From Rhodococcoides fascians A25f (GTDB lineage Bacteria > Actinomycetota > Actinomycetes > Mycobacteriales > Mycobacteriaceae): a stretch of DNA of 64,000 bases. This document shows positions 21,711-30,538 of the stretch, piece after piece. The number at the start of each line of letters is the position of its first letter. The stretch's first letter is position 1. The notes under the pieces are model-generated. The model was not told the DNA's origin, made no database searches, and saw nothing but the letters and a program-made list of their open reading frames with translations. The position numbers and the translations under genes are program-made. The stretch covers positions 3,193,501 to 3,257,500 of the forward strand of contig NZ_CP049744.1 of the NCBI RefSeq assembly GCF_000760935.2, in the 5' to 3' direction.

Positions 21711-22182
21711 GGAATTGGACAAGTACACCGAGTCGCTACGCACCGATCTTCTTGCGGCTGCCGCCCTGGGAGACGAACACACCCGGCAGACGGCGGAGGC
21801 ACTCGGAAAGACCGCGGAGGCCTCGGCCAGATTGATGTTGCTCACCGCGCTGTCGGATTTCGCGGCCGAGGTGTCGAACGAGCTGGACGGTCACACCGTC
21901 ACCGTCCGCCTCGACGGCCCCCGGGCGCACGCCGATGTACGACGCGACATCCCGATTGTGGACATGGGCGTAACCGACGCACCCGAAGCCGAGGACTACC
22001 CGACGATGGACGACGTCTCCGGCGAAGTACGACGAGTGACGCTTCGGCTGGTCGAACAGATCAAGGAACGCGCCGAGGATGCCGCCAACAACAGCGGTGT
22101 ATCTCTCAATTCGTGGTTGTCGCAAGCGGTTCAGGGCGCTCTGCGTGATCAGATGCGCAAGGATCGCGGCTGGAACAACTGA
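21709..22182 (+). CDS. HicB-like / Arc-type ribbon-helix-helix protein
   Basis: A 157-residue protein with two parts. Residues 1 to about 105 are acidic with LDGHTVTVRLDGPRAHADVR, no recognised catalytic motif. The C-terminus (about 106-150) is a ribbon-helix-helix DNA-binding domain: RRVTLRLVEQIKERAEDAAN and GVSLNSWLSQAVQGALRDQ. This resembles HicB-family antitoxin-like regulators, but no partner toxin gene is adjacent: thyX is divergent and zwf is convergent 6 bases away. The promoter region is packed with TGACGTCA palindromes and the message may be leaderless. Function unknown, probably a DNA-binding regulator. Confidence 0.75.
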   Translation: MELDKYTESLRTDLLAAAALGDEHTRQTAEALGKTAEASARLMLLTALSDFAAEVSNELDGHTVTVRLDGPRAHADVRRDIPIVDMGVTDAPEAEDYPTMDDVSGEVRRVTLRLVEQIKERAEDAANNSGVSLNSWLSQAVQGALRDQMRKDRGWNN

Positions 22183-22188
22183 GGGGCG

Positions 22189-23643
22189 CTACTTCTTCTC
22201 GCGCCACTCCCGCTCGAACGGGAGCCGCCAGGCGTGCGGCGCGATGAGTTGATGAATTGCGTTGGGGCCCCACGATCCCGGCGAGTACAGGCGCACCGGA
22301 GGTGGATCCGCCAGCAACGGCTCCGATACCTGCCACAGTCGTTCGATGCCCTCGGCAGTGGTGAAGAGTGTGTGGTCTCCGTACATGGCGTCGAGGATCA
22401 ACCGCTCGTAGGCCTCGAGTACGTCGCCGGCGCGTTCGGTTTCGTGAATGGCGAACTGCATGCTGAGTTTGTCCAGGCGCATCCCTGGCCCGGGCCGCTT
22501 GCCGTAGAACGACAGCGAAACCTTGGATGCGTCCGCCAGGTCGAAGGTCAGATGATCCGGGCCTTGAGCGCCGACCCCGGACCCGGCAGGGAACATGCTC
22601 TTCGGTGGCTCGCGGAACGCTATCGAGATGATGCGTTGGCCTTCGGCGAGACGTTTCCCGCTACGGAGGTAGAACGGCACACCGGCCCAGCGCCAGTTGT
22701 CGATTTCGCATTTGAGTGCCACGAACGTGTCCGTGTCGGAATCGGGCGCTACGCCTTCCTCCGATCGATATCCCGTATACTGCCCTCTCACAACGTTTTT
22801 CGGGTCCAGCGGCACCATCGATCGGAAGACCTTGTTCTTCTCTTCACTGATCGCGCGGGGCTCGAGTGCCGTCGGCGGTTCCATCGCCATGAAGGCCAGG
22901 ACCTGGAACAGATGGGTGACCACCATGTCCTTGTACGCGCCGGTGGACTCGTAGAACCCTGCTCGACCGTCGAGGGCGAGCTTCTCCGGTATGTCGATCT
23001 GCACGTGATCGATGAAGTTGCGGTTCCAGATCGGCTCGAACAACCCGTTGGCGAAACGAAACGCCAGGATGTTCTGCGCCGGTTCCTTCCCGAGAAAGTG
23101 GTCGATCCGAAAGATCTGGTCCTCGTCGAACGTTTCGTGCACCCGTGCATTCAAGGCGATCGCGCTCTCGAGGTCGGTGCCGAACGGCTTCTCCATGATG
23201 ATCCGGGAACGCTTCACCAGATCTGCCGATGCGAGCGTATCGACCACTGCGAGTGCAGCTCTCGGTGGAACGGACAGGTAGTGCAGCCGTTTGGCGCTTC
23301 CTCCCAGTTCGATCTCGGCCTCGGCCACAGCCTCTCCCAGCGCCGCCGGTCCTGCCTTCTGCGACACGTAGGTCAGTCGCGAGGCAAAACGACTCCATTG
23401 CTCGTCGCCCACTTTGCGACTCGAGTGGGTGTTGATCGATTCGCGAGCGAGAGCGCGGAATTCGTCGGTCGACATCTCTTCGAGCGATGTGCCGACGACG
23501 CGGATGTTCGGTGCGAGCTCTGACAATGCCAGGTGCATCATTCCGGACAGGAGTTTTCGCTTGGCCAGGTCTCCTGTCGCCCCGAACAGCACGACGACCT
23601 GGGGTGGAAGTTCGGTGGCGGTATCTGTCCGGCGCGAAGTCAC
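22189..23643 (-). CDS. zwf: Glucose-6-phosphate 1-dehydrogenase
   Basis: A 484-residue G6PD, first step of the oxidative pentose phosphate pathway. It has the nucleotide loop VVLFGATGDLAKRKLLSGM near residue 16, MEKPFGTD, and the substrate site RIDHFLGKEPAQNILAFRF around 175-193. LRSGKRLAEGQ and HLLFTTA-like HTLFTTAEGIERLW follow. I took the GTG at 23643; the frame is open to 23850 but without family sequence. It lacks the tal/opcA/pgl neighbours of the main actinobacterial zwf cluster, so it may be a second isozyme. Confidence 0.93.
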   Translation of the reverse strand: MTSRRTDTATELPPQVVVLFGATGDLAKRKLLSGMMHLALSELAPNIRVVGTSLEEMSTDEFRALARESINTHSSRKVGDEQWSRFASRLTYVSQKAGPAALGEAVAEAEIELGGSAKRLHYLSVPPRAALAVVDTLASADLVKRSRIIMEKPFGTDLESAIALNARVHETFDEDQIFRIDHFLGKEPAQNILAFRFANGLFEPIWNRNFIDHVQIDIPEKLALDGRAGFYESTGAYKDMVVTHLFQVLAFMAMEPPTALEPRAISEEKNKVFRSMVPLDPKNVVRGQYTGYRSEEGVAPDSDTDTFVALKCEIDNWRWAGVPFYLRSGKRLAEGQRIISIAFREPPKSMFPAGSGVGAQGPDHLTFDLADASKVSLSFYGKRPGPGMRLDKLSMQFAIHETERAGDVLEAYERLILDAMYGDHTLFTTAEGIERLWQVSEPLLADPPPVRLYSPGSWGPNAIHQLIAPHAWRLPFEREWREKK

Positions 23644-23707
23644 AGTGGAAATAGTGGCACCGATCCTGCCGACGTGCACTTCGGCAGAACGCGCACGTCG
23701 GCAGAAT

Positions 23708-24916
23708 TCAGCGCAACGCTGCCACGAGGTCGCCGCGCTCCCCCACCACCACTCGTTCGAGTTCGAGCCAGTCTGCCATCTCGCGGAGAACGTCCCGCAG
23801 TCGTGGAGCAATGTCGCGGGCGTCGCGGTCCCCCTCGACGTAGGCCGCAATGACGTGCAGTTCGGATTGCGCTCGCACCGCTTTCAGGTCGACGCGTGCC
23901 ACCAAGTGGCCGTCGAGCAAGAAGGGAAAAACGTAGTAGCCGTGAATCCGCTTGTGCTGCGGGGTGTAGATCTCGATGCGGTAGTGAAACCCGAAGATCC
24001 GCTCCACCCGAGGCCTGAAGAAGATCATCGGATCGAACGGGCACAACAGGGCGGCCGCGGTTGCGGTTCGGGGTGTTCTGGCGTCTCGATGCATGTAGGC
24101 CTGCGCATTCCACCCTCGGACCGACACCTGCTCGAGAACGCCGTCCTCGACCAGGTCGGCGATCGCGGCCTTGGACTGCTTCTGGGAGAGCCGATAGTAA
24201 TCTCGCAGGTCCGGCTCGGTACCGATTCCCAGTGCGCAAGAGGACTTTTCGATCAGCGCCCGCACCGCATCGGACTCTTCGACGCGCCTGCGCAGCACGG
24301 AATCCGGGAGCACCCGTTCGCTGAGTTCGTACTGCCGCACGAACCCGGACCGCGCAGGCACGCTCACCACGCCGGCAGCGAAGAGTTGCTCGCAGACGAC
24401 CTTGACATCGCTTCGATCCCACCAGGGACCTTTTCGCCCGGGCTTCTCGACGTCCAGATGCTTCTCTATCTCACCCGCGCTGGCCGCGCCGTGCTCTCCG
24501 ATCACGGCGAGAACATCGTCCACCAACGTCGGTTCACGGTCGAGAATGCGGGCGGCTCCGCCCCATCGACCGTGTCGATACAACTCCATGCGCCACCGCA
24601 TCAGCGGCCAGTCCTCCACCGGCAGCAACGCTGCCTCGTGCGCCCAGTACTCGACCAACCGCCTGGGGCGTCGGGTGGTGTCGGTCCACGCGGCGTCGTC
24701 GACGATCTTTCTGTCATAGGCGCCGACGCGGCTGAACACCGGCGCGTAATGCGCGCGCACCACCACCGACACCGAGTCGATCTGCAACAACCCGGTGGTG
24801 TCGATCGCGGCGTGTACTGCCGCTCGGCCGGCCGGGGCGCTCCTGCTACGACGCGAAGCCAGACCTTGGGCGGCCAAAGCAGTGCGTCGCGCCATTGCAG
24901 CGCTCATGTCTCGCAT
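23708..24916 (-). CDS. AlkX/YcaQ-like winged-helix DNA glycosylase
   Basis: A 402-residue protein of the YcaQ/AlkZ-like family (winged helix DNA-binding domain, formerly DUF1006). The catalytic QxD motif is in LLQIDSVSVV near residue 45, followed by YWAHEAALLP and, late, LLCPFDPMIFFRPRVERIFG and RIHGYYVFPFLLDGHLVARV. Relatives unhook interstrand DNA crosslinks. The first ATG is at 24916, with others at codons 4 and 8. It sits 64 bases upstream of zwf on the same strand. Confidence 0.85.
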   Translation of the reverse strand: MRDMSAAMARRTALAAQGLASRRSRSAPAGRAAVHAAIDTTGLLQIDSVSVVVRAHYAPVFSRVGAYDRKIVDDAAWTDTTRRPRRLVEYWAHEAALLPVEDWPLMRWRMELYRHGRWGGAARILDREPTLVDDVLAVIGEHGAASAGEIEKHLDVEKPGRKGPWWDRSDVKVVCEQLFAAGVVSVPARSGFVRQYELSERVLPDSVLRRRVEESDAVRALIEKSSCALGIGTEPDLRDYYRLSQKQSKAAIADLVEDGVLEQVSVRGWNAQAYMHRDARTPRTATAAALLCPFDPMIFFRPRVERIFGFHYRIEIYTPQHKRIHGYYVFPFLLDGHLVARVDLKAVRAQSELHVIAAYVEGDRDARDIAPRLRDVLREMADWLELERVVVGERGDLVAALR

Positions 24917-24951
24917 CGGGCCACCCTGTCACGACCCACCGACACGGTGGG

Positions 24952-25068
24952 TCAGGTGCTGAAGAGATTCTTCGCTTTGAGGATCAACTCGTACAGTCCG
25001 TAGGCGAACGGCACGGACACCCACAGCCATGCGATCACCATCGTTCCCTGCATTCGCGCGGTGGTCAT
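24952..25068 (-). CDS. Small membrane subunit of OFA-type MFS transporter
   Basis: A 38-codon gene encoding MTTARMQGTMVIAWLWVSVP followed by FAYGLYELILKAKNLFST, a single membrane segment. Its ATG overlaps the stop of the preceding MFS gene by 4 bases (ATGA), so it should be translationally coupled. Short proteins of this type next to OFA transporters are known as MFS transporter small subunits. It may be needed for assembly or activity of the transporter; that is inference. Confidence 0.8.
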   Translation of the reverse strand: MTTARMQGTMVIAWLWVSVPFAYGLYELILKAKNLFST

Positions 25069-26435
25069 GCCTTGGCTCCTGTCGAGGTCGTCGAATCGGC
25101 GGGCGCAGCCGAGTCGGATTCGTGGAATTTCGACGCCACCGGTTTGATGGCTTCGTTCGCCAGGAACCCGACGACCAACAATCCGATCATCACGTAGAAG
25201 GCCGGGAGGTACCGGCCGGTGGTTCCCGACTCTCCGGCGTCGGCGATGGCGTTGACGATCAATGGCCCGAGAACACCTGCTACCGACCATGCGGTGAGCA
25301 GTCGTCCGTGGATTGCGCCCACCTGGTACGTGCCGAACAGGTCCTTGAGGTAGGCCGGAACGGTTGCGAATCCCGCGCCGTAGAACGACAGGATCAGCAG
25401 TGCCGACACCATGAAGAGGATCTTGTTCGTATTGGTGAACAGTGCGATGTACAGGTAGAGCAACGCGCCGACGCCCAAGTACATCCGGTAGATGTTCTTG
25501 CGGCCCACCGCATCGGAGACCGACGACCAGACGAATCGTCCGATCATGTTCGTCAGCGAGAGGAAGGCAACGAACCCTGCAGCCGCAGCGGCGAGAGACT
25601 CGGGCGAGGTGGCGTCGGGAAAGAAGTCCTGATAGATACCCGAGCCTCGCTCGAGGATTCCGATACCGGCAGTGACGTTGAAACACAGCACAACCCACAA
25701 CAACCAGAACTGCGGAGTCTTGACGGCGTTCGCGGCCGACACGTTGTGCGTGGAAATCATCGCCGACGACGCCGGCGGCGTCCATCCGGCCGGTGTCCAT
25801 CCTTCGGCCGGCACTCGAATGAGAACGACCCCCAGCGCCATGAACACCGCGTACCCGACGCCGAGCGTCAGGAACGTCTTGGCTATCGAACCATCGGTGA
25901 AGCCGCCGAAGTTCACCATCAGTTGGCTGGTGAGGGGTGACGCGATGAGTGCACCGCCGCCGAAGCCCATGATGGCGATACCGGTGGCCATTCCCGGCCT
26001 GTCCGGGAACCACTTCATCAGCGTCGACACGGGCGAGATGTATCCGATTCCGAGGCCGATACCGCCGACGAACCCGTACCCGAATATCACCAGCCAGAAC
26101 TGGCCGAGTGCCATGCCGAGTGCGGAAATGAGCAGTCCGGATACGAAGAAGACCAGCGAAACGGCCATCGCCCAGCGCGGACCGTTCTTCTCCACTCTGG
26201 TGCCGAAGATCGCGGCCGACAGGCCGAGCATCACGATGGCGAGCTGAAACGGTATGGCGGTGACGGTTCCGCTGAGTCCCAGGGCATCGGGCTGTGAGAT
26301 GGCGTTCTTGAATACGCTCCACGCGTACGCAGACCCGATCGCGAGGTGGATCGACAGTGCTGCCGGCGGTATCAACCAGCGACTCCACTCGGGCGTAGCA
26401 ACAATTCTGGAGCGGTCGAGAATGGGGAGGGTCAT
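25065..26435 (-). CDS. OFA-family MFS antiporter
   Basis: A 456-residue major facilitator with about 12 hydrophobic segments, of the oxalate/formate antiporter family (OxlT, YhjX). It shows IGYISPVSTLMKWFPDRPGMATGIAIMGFGGGALI (as IGYISPVSTLMKWFPDRPG then MATGIAIMGFGGGALI), the OFA hallmark, and a central loop around residues 210-235. The ATG at 26435 has AAGGGA about 7 bases upstream. It is followed by the overlapping 38-codon gene. The substrate is probably a small carboxylate but cannot be fixed from sequence. Confidence 0.88.
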   Translation of the reverse strand: MTLPILDRSRIVATPEWSRWLIPPAALSIHLAIGSAYAWSVFKNAISQPDALGLSGTVTAIPFQLAIVMLGLSAAIFGTRVEKNGPRWAMAVSLVFFVSGLLISALGMALGQFWLVIFGYGFVGGIGLGIGYISPVSTLMKWFPDRPGMATGIAIMGFGGGALIASPLTSQLMVNFGGFTDGSIAKTFLTLGVGYAVFMALGVVLIRVPAEGWTPAGWTPPASSAMISTHNVSAANAVKTPQFWLLWVVLCFNVTAGIGILERGSGIYQDFFPDATSPESLAAAAAGFVAFLSLTNMIGRFVWSSVSDAVGRKNIYRMYLGVGALLYLYIALFTNTNKILFMVSALLILSFYGAGFATVPAYLKDLFGTYQVGAIHGRLLTAWSVAGVLGPLIVNAIADAGESGTTGRYLPAFYVMIGLLVVGFLANEAIKPVASKFHESDSAAPADSTTSTGAKA

Positions 26436-26588
26436 CGAAATCCCTTGGTATCGAGAGCGGTACAAATATCAACTATCCCTTGCAGTCAAACACGGGCACC
26501 GCCCTGCCTGCTCACAATCGGAGATAGTTTCTTCACCGAACTCACTACATCGAGCCGGGCATCCTCGGGGCCGCGTAATCTAGGGACA

Positions 26589-27041
26589 GTGGATATCGAA
26601 CGGTGGCGTAGCAGATTGCCGGTGAAGCGAGCCTCGGACGGCGAGGTGATCGGGTGGACTGTCGCACACAGCTCGAGTGGATCGACTCCGCGCGACGAAC
26701 ACGACGAGGGATACCTGGTCGATGCCGTCAATCCGGTGGGAATCACTGTTGCCCAGGGTGTGTCGTTGGAGGACGCGATTGCCGCCCTGGAAGAACGCGG
26801 ACTGGCATCACTGTCGTTGCCGCACTGGACGAAAGCCCCGCTGCCTCTGCAGCTCGAGACCGATCTCCTCACGCCGCAAGATGATTGGCAGTGGCGTCGG
26901 GTGTTGATGACGCAACTCGACGACAACCGAGTGTGGATCAGACCCGCGTACCCGAGTTGGCCGGAACGACTTCTGGAGATTCCGTTGTCGATCCCGGCCG
27001 ACGACGTTCTGCGACCCCACTCCCCCGCCGATTCCGACTGA
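26589..27041 (+). CDS. Hypothetical protein
   Basis: A 150-residue soluble protein (GTG start: MDIERWRSRLPVKRASDGE) that I do not recognise. It contains GWTVAHSSSGSTPRDEHDEGYLVDAVNPVGI (GWTVAHSSSG then EGYLVDAVNPVGI), a WTKAPLPLQLETDLL stretch and several Trp near the end. There is no membrane segment or signal peptide. It is divergent from the OFA transporter with 153 bases between and convergent with the hydrolase, ending 1 base from its stop. The coding reading is supported by its clean fit between neighbours. Confidence 0.65.
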   Translation: MDIERWRSRLPVKRASDGEVIGWTVAHSSSGSTPRDEHDEGYLVDAVNPVGITVAQGVSLEDAIAALEERGLASLSLPHWTKAPLPLQLETDLLTPQDDWQWRRVLMTQLDDNRVWIRPAYPSWPERLLEIPLSIPADDVLRPHSPADSD

Positions 27042-27042
27042 G

Positions 27043-27843
27043 TCAGTAGTTCTTCAGAACAGACCTCAGCGCATCTGCCAGCTGCGTCAACCCGGGTTCC
27101 TCCACGGGCAGATGACCGCACCCGTCGAGCATCACGATCTCGGTGTCTGCCCGGATGCGTTGTAGGAATCGGATACTGACCTGCGGCGGCGTCCATCGAT
27201 CCTCGGCGGGATGGGTCAGCAGGACCGATGGGCCGTCGTACTCTTCGGGCCGGGTGTGCGCGTAACCGAAGAAGTCGGCGAGAAAGCCGACGGGAACCGC
27301 GACCCCTCCACCCTTGGGGTCTCCAGCGCACAGATTCGACAGTTCGGAGTTCAGACTCATGTTCGCCATGTCTGCCATCCACCTGACGGGAACACGAACC
27401 CGACCCGCCACCGATGACACCGCCCGCAGCAGCTGGGGTGCGGGTCCGCCGAGGATGTCGAAGCGGGCGGCAGCCCGACGGGCGACCGGATCGGCGGGGT
27501 CGAGCAGACATGTGGCGATCACTTTGTCCACCAACCCCGTTCGATGTGCAACCTCGTAGGCGAGCATGCCGCCCATGCTGGCACCGAACAGGATCAACGG
27601 GCGGTCGTCGATCGACTTCTCCGCGACGACGAGGTCGCAGAGAAGATCGAGCCAGTCTCCGTAGCGCACCGACGCTGGATCAGGGACGACAGTGTCTCCG
27701 TACAAGGGCAGGTCAGGACACATCACTTCGAATCCCTCACCGGCTGCAATCGCGGCGTACGGCCACAACAGACCCGAGTAGCCGCCCGCTCCGTGCAGAG
27801 CCAGCACTCGGACCTTCGATTCGGGCCTGACCGCGCGCGCCAC
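27043..27843 (-). CDS. Alpha/beta hydrolase, 5' end probably frameshifted
   Basis: A 266-residue alpha/beta-hydrolase fold from the first start codon in this frame (GTG 27843). It has the oxyanion region LALHGAGGYSG, nucleophile elbow FGASMGGMLAYE with Ser, and GCGHLPVEEPG with the catalytic His. Upstream, the same frame continues as VDYWTWRDTSVHVARAVRP without a start. A different frame starts at ATG 27947, 17 bases after the flavodoxin stop, as MDFDRYGRFLPTAYQG. Joining both would give a normal N-terminus, so a 1-base indel near 27880-27890 is likely. The substrate is unknown. Confidence 0.78.
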   Translation of the reverse strand: MARAVRPESKVRVLALHGAGGYSGLLWPYAAIAAGEGFEVMCPDLPLYGDTVVPDPASVRYGDWLDLLCDLVVAEKSIDDRPLILFGASMGGMLAYEVAHRTGLVDKVIATCLLDPADPVARRAAARFDILGGPAPQLLRAVSSVAGRVRVPVRWMADMANMSLNSELSNLCAGDPKGGGVAVPVGFLADFFGYAHTRPEEYDGPSVLLTHPAEDRWTPPQVSIRFLQRIRADTEIVMLDGCGHLPVEEPGLTQLADALRSVLKNY

Positions 27844-27964
27844 ATGAACAGACGTGTCGCGCCACGTCCAGTAGTCGACTCGGGACCGCCGGTGGACGCT
27901 CCCTGGTACGCCGTGGGTAGAAATCGGCCGTATCGGTCGAAATCCATGATCGGATCAGTAACCC

Positions 27965-28417
27965 TCAGTCGGACAGTACGGCCGAGACCGTGCCGCCCAG
28001 TTCGTAGCAGCGCTCGCGCGCCGCCTTTCCCCCGTCGGCGAGGTGCAAGGTGCCGAACACCTTCTCCAATCCCCAGCCCGACGCGATGGTCTCGACACCG
28101 CGTGCAGCACCCACGGTGTCGTTGTTGCCGTGAATCCATGCCCCATAGGGCTTTCCGGCGACGGCGTCCAGGCACGGGTAGTAGACGGTGTCGAAGAAGT
28201 GCTTGAGCGCCCCGCTCATGTAGCCGAAGTTCGCCGGTGTTCCGAAGAGGAAACCGTCGGCATCGAGCACGTCCGGGACTGTCGCGCCGAGAGCAGGCAC
28301 ACTACGCACGTCCACCCCGGTGATCTCGGGATCACGCGCACCGGCGAGAACGGCCTCGAGCAACTCGCGAGTGAGCGGGCTCGGGGTGTGATGAACGACC
28401 AGCAGAGTGCGCGGCAT
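27965..28417 (-). CDS. Flavodoxin/NAD(P)H-dependent FMN reductase-like protein
   Basis: A 150-residue flavodoxin-fold protein. The N-terminal TLLVVHHTPSPLTRELLEAV is the phosphate-binding loop of the FMN site. GFLFGTPANFGYMSGALKHF followed by FDTVYYP is the second FMN loop, as in WrbA-like proteins. It lies 6 bases after the TPR membrane gene, in the run dapB-TPR-flavodoxin-hydrolase, which has counterparts near dapB in mycobacteria (Rv2771c region). Physiological partner unknown. Confidence 0.85.
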   Translation of the reverse strand: MPRTLLVVHHTPSPLTRELLEAVLAGARDPEITGVDVRSVPALGATVPDVLDADGFLFGTPANFGYMSGALKHFFDTVYYPCLDAVAGKPYGAWIHGNNDTVGAARGVETIASGWGLEKVFGTLHLADGGKAARERCYELGGTVSAVLSD

Positions 28418-28423
28418 CGACCG

Positions 28424-28882
28424 TCAGCTCTCTGCGCGTTCCAGTGCCACCGCGCGTTTCATGGTCTCGCGAGCTCGCCCACGATCGCCCGCATAGTCGT
28501 ATGCCCGCGCAAGCCGGTACGAGCTTCGCCAGTTGTCGGGATCCTTTTCCCACTCGGCCTTGATCTGCTGGAACAGCTCGTCGGCGGCATCGCGTTCGAT
28601 TCGTCCCGACGGCATCCGAGGGAGGTCGTCGACGTCGAGTTCGAGGCCCTCCTCCCGCATACGTGATGCCAGCCGCTGATGGTCGAAGCCCGCTTTGAGC
28701 GTCGCCCACACGATCCACAACCCGACGATCGGCAGCAGGATGACCCCGATCCCCAGTGCGATACTGGCCACCCCGCCGTTCTGGATCAGCGTCACTCCGC
28801 GCTGGCCGAGCAGAAAGAAGTAGAAGCCGAGGATCAGCACCATCACCGCGATGATGGCGACAACCTTGGTCGCTTTGTTCAC
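28424..28882 (-). CDS. Membrane protein with TPR-like C-terminus
   Basis: A 152-residue protein with two hydrophobic segments at about 7-28 and 38-62, then a cytoplasmic tail. The tail has DELFQQIKAEWEKDPDNWRS and SYRLARAYDYAGDRGRARE, a tetratricopeptide-like helical pair. It corresponds by position to Rv2772c beside dapB. The dapB stop is 11 bases upstream, so it is in the same transcript. No enzymatic motif is seen; a scaffolding role is possible. Confidence 0.8.
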   Translation of the reverse strand: MNKATKVVAIIAVMVLILGFYFFLLGQRGVTLIQNGGVASIALGIGVILLPIVGLWIVWATLKAGFDHQRLASRMREEGLELDVDDLPRMPSGRIERDAADELFQQIKAEWEKDPDNWRSSYRLARAYDYAGDRGRARETMKRAVALERAES

Positions 28883-28893
28883 AGTCGATCAGC

Positions 28894-29733
<840 letters not shown>

Positions 29734-29746
29734 CTACGGTCGTCCG

Positions 29747-30535
29747 GTGACGTCCACTGTTCTGTTCGCCGACCGAGTCGATCTGGTCCGCGGGGGCCGA
29801 TACCTGCTCAGCGATGCAACGATGAGGGTCGACGAGGGCGAGCACTGGGTGTTGCTCGGTGCCAACGGTGCCGGCAAGAGCACCCTGCTCAGCTTGCTGG
29901 GTGCCATCGTCCATCCCACCCACGGTGCCGTGCACGTTCTGGGTCATCGCCTCGGCCGGGTGGACATGCGGGAATTGCGCACGCACATCGGCCACGTCGA
30001 TCCACGGCTGAGGATCGACGCTCCGCTGACGCTGTTCCAGGTGGTGCTGACCGGGCTGACCAACACTCCCGACCTGATCCCGAGGTGGTCGGCCACCGAG
30101 AACGAGATCGCCCGCGCTCACCGGCTGATCGAGTCCCTCGGTGTCGCCCATCGCACCGAGGCGTCATGGCACACGCTCTCGCAGGGAGAACGTGGCCGAG
30201 CGCTCATTGCGCGAGCCCTGCTCCCCGACCCTGCCGTGTTGCTGCTCGACGAACCCGCCACCGGACTCGATCTCGCTGCCCGCGAACAACTCCTGAGTGC
30301 GCTCGATTCGCTGCGGGCCGAACACCCGAACCTGGCGAGCATCCTGGTGACGCACCACCTCGAGGAAATTCCGGTCTCGACCACGCACGCGCTCTTGGTC
30401 CGCAACGGAAAAGTACAGGCGCAAGGGTCTGTCGACACTGTGCTGACCACCGAGAACATCAGTGTCTGTTTCGATCATCCCATCGAGATCTCGAAGCAAC
30501 GTGGCCGTTGGGTGGCCACAGCCTCGCAGAGCTGA
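29747..30535 (+). CDS. ABC transporter ATP-binding protein
   Basis: A 262-residue stand-alone ABC ATPase. Walker A is GANGAGKST, signature LSQGERGRALIARAL, Walker B VLLLDEPATGLD, H-loop VTHHLEEI. The overall sequence (HWVLLGANGAGKSTLLSLLG, ARWS-type inserts) is like the YlmA/ModF-type ATPases that lack a linked permease. The GTG start at 29747 follows a weak ribosome site. It is divergent from dapB and convergent with the alcohol dehydrogenase, so no partner permease is adjacent. The transported substrate, if any, is unknown. Confidence 0.85.
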   Translation: MTSTVLFADRVDLVRGGRYLLSDATMRVDEGEHWVLLGANGAGKSTLLSLLGAIVHPTHGAVHVLGHRLGRVDMRELRTHIGHVDPRLRIDAPLTLFQVVLTGLTNTPDLIPRWSATENEIARAHRLIESLGVAHRTEASWHTLSQGERGRALIARALLPDPAVLLLDEPATGLDLAAREQLLSALDSLRAEHPNLASILVTHHLEEIPVSTTHALLVRNGKVQAQGSVDTVLTTENISVCFDHPIEISKQRGRWVATASQS

Positions 30536-30538
30536 TGC

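Noticed and set aside
21709..22182. HicAB-type toxin-antitoxin locus
   Set aside because: The RHH protein resembles HicB-like regulators but no toxin-sized gene is adjacent on either side.
29747..30535. Complete ABC transporter locus
   Set aside because: Only the ATPase is present; dapB and the alcohol dehydrogenase flank it, and no permease or binding protein is nearby.
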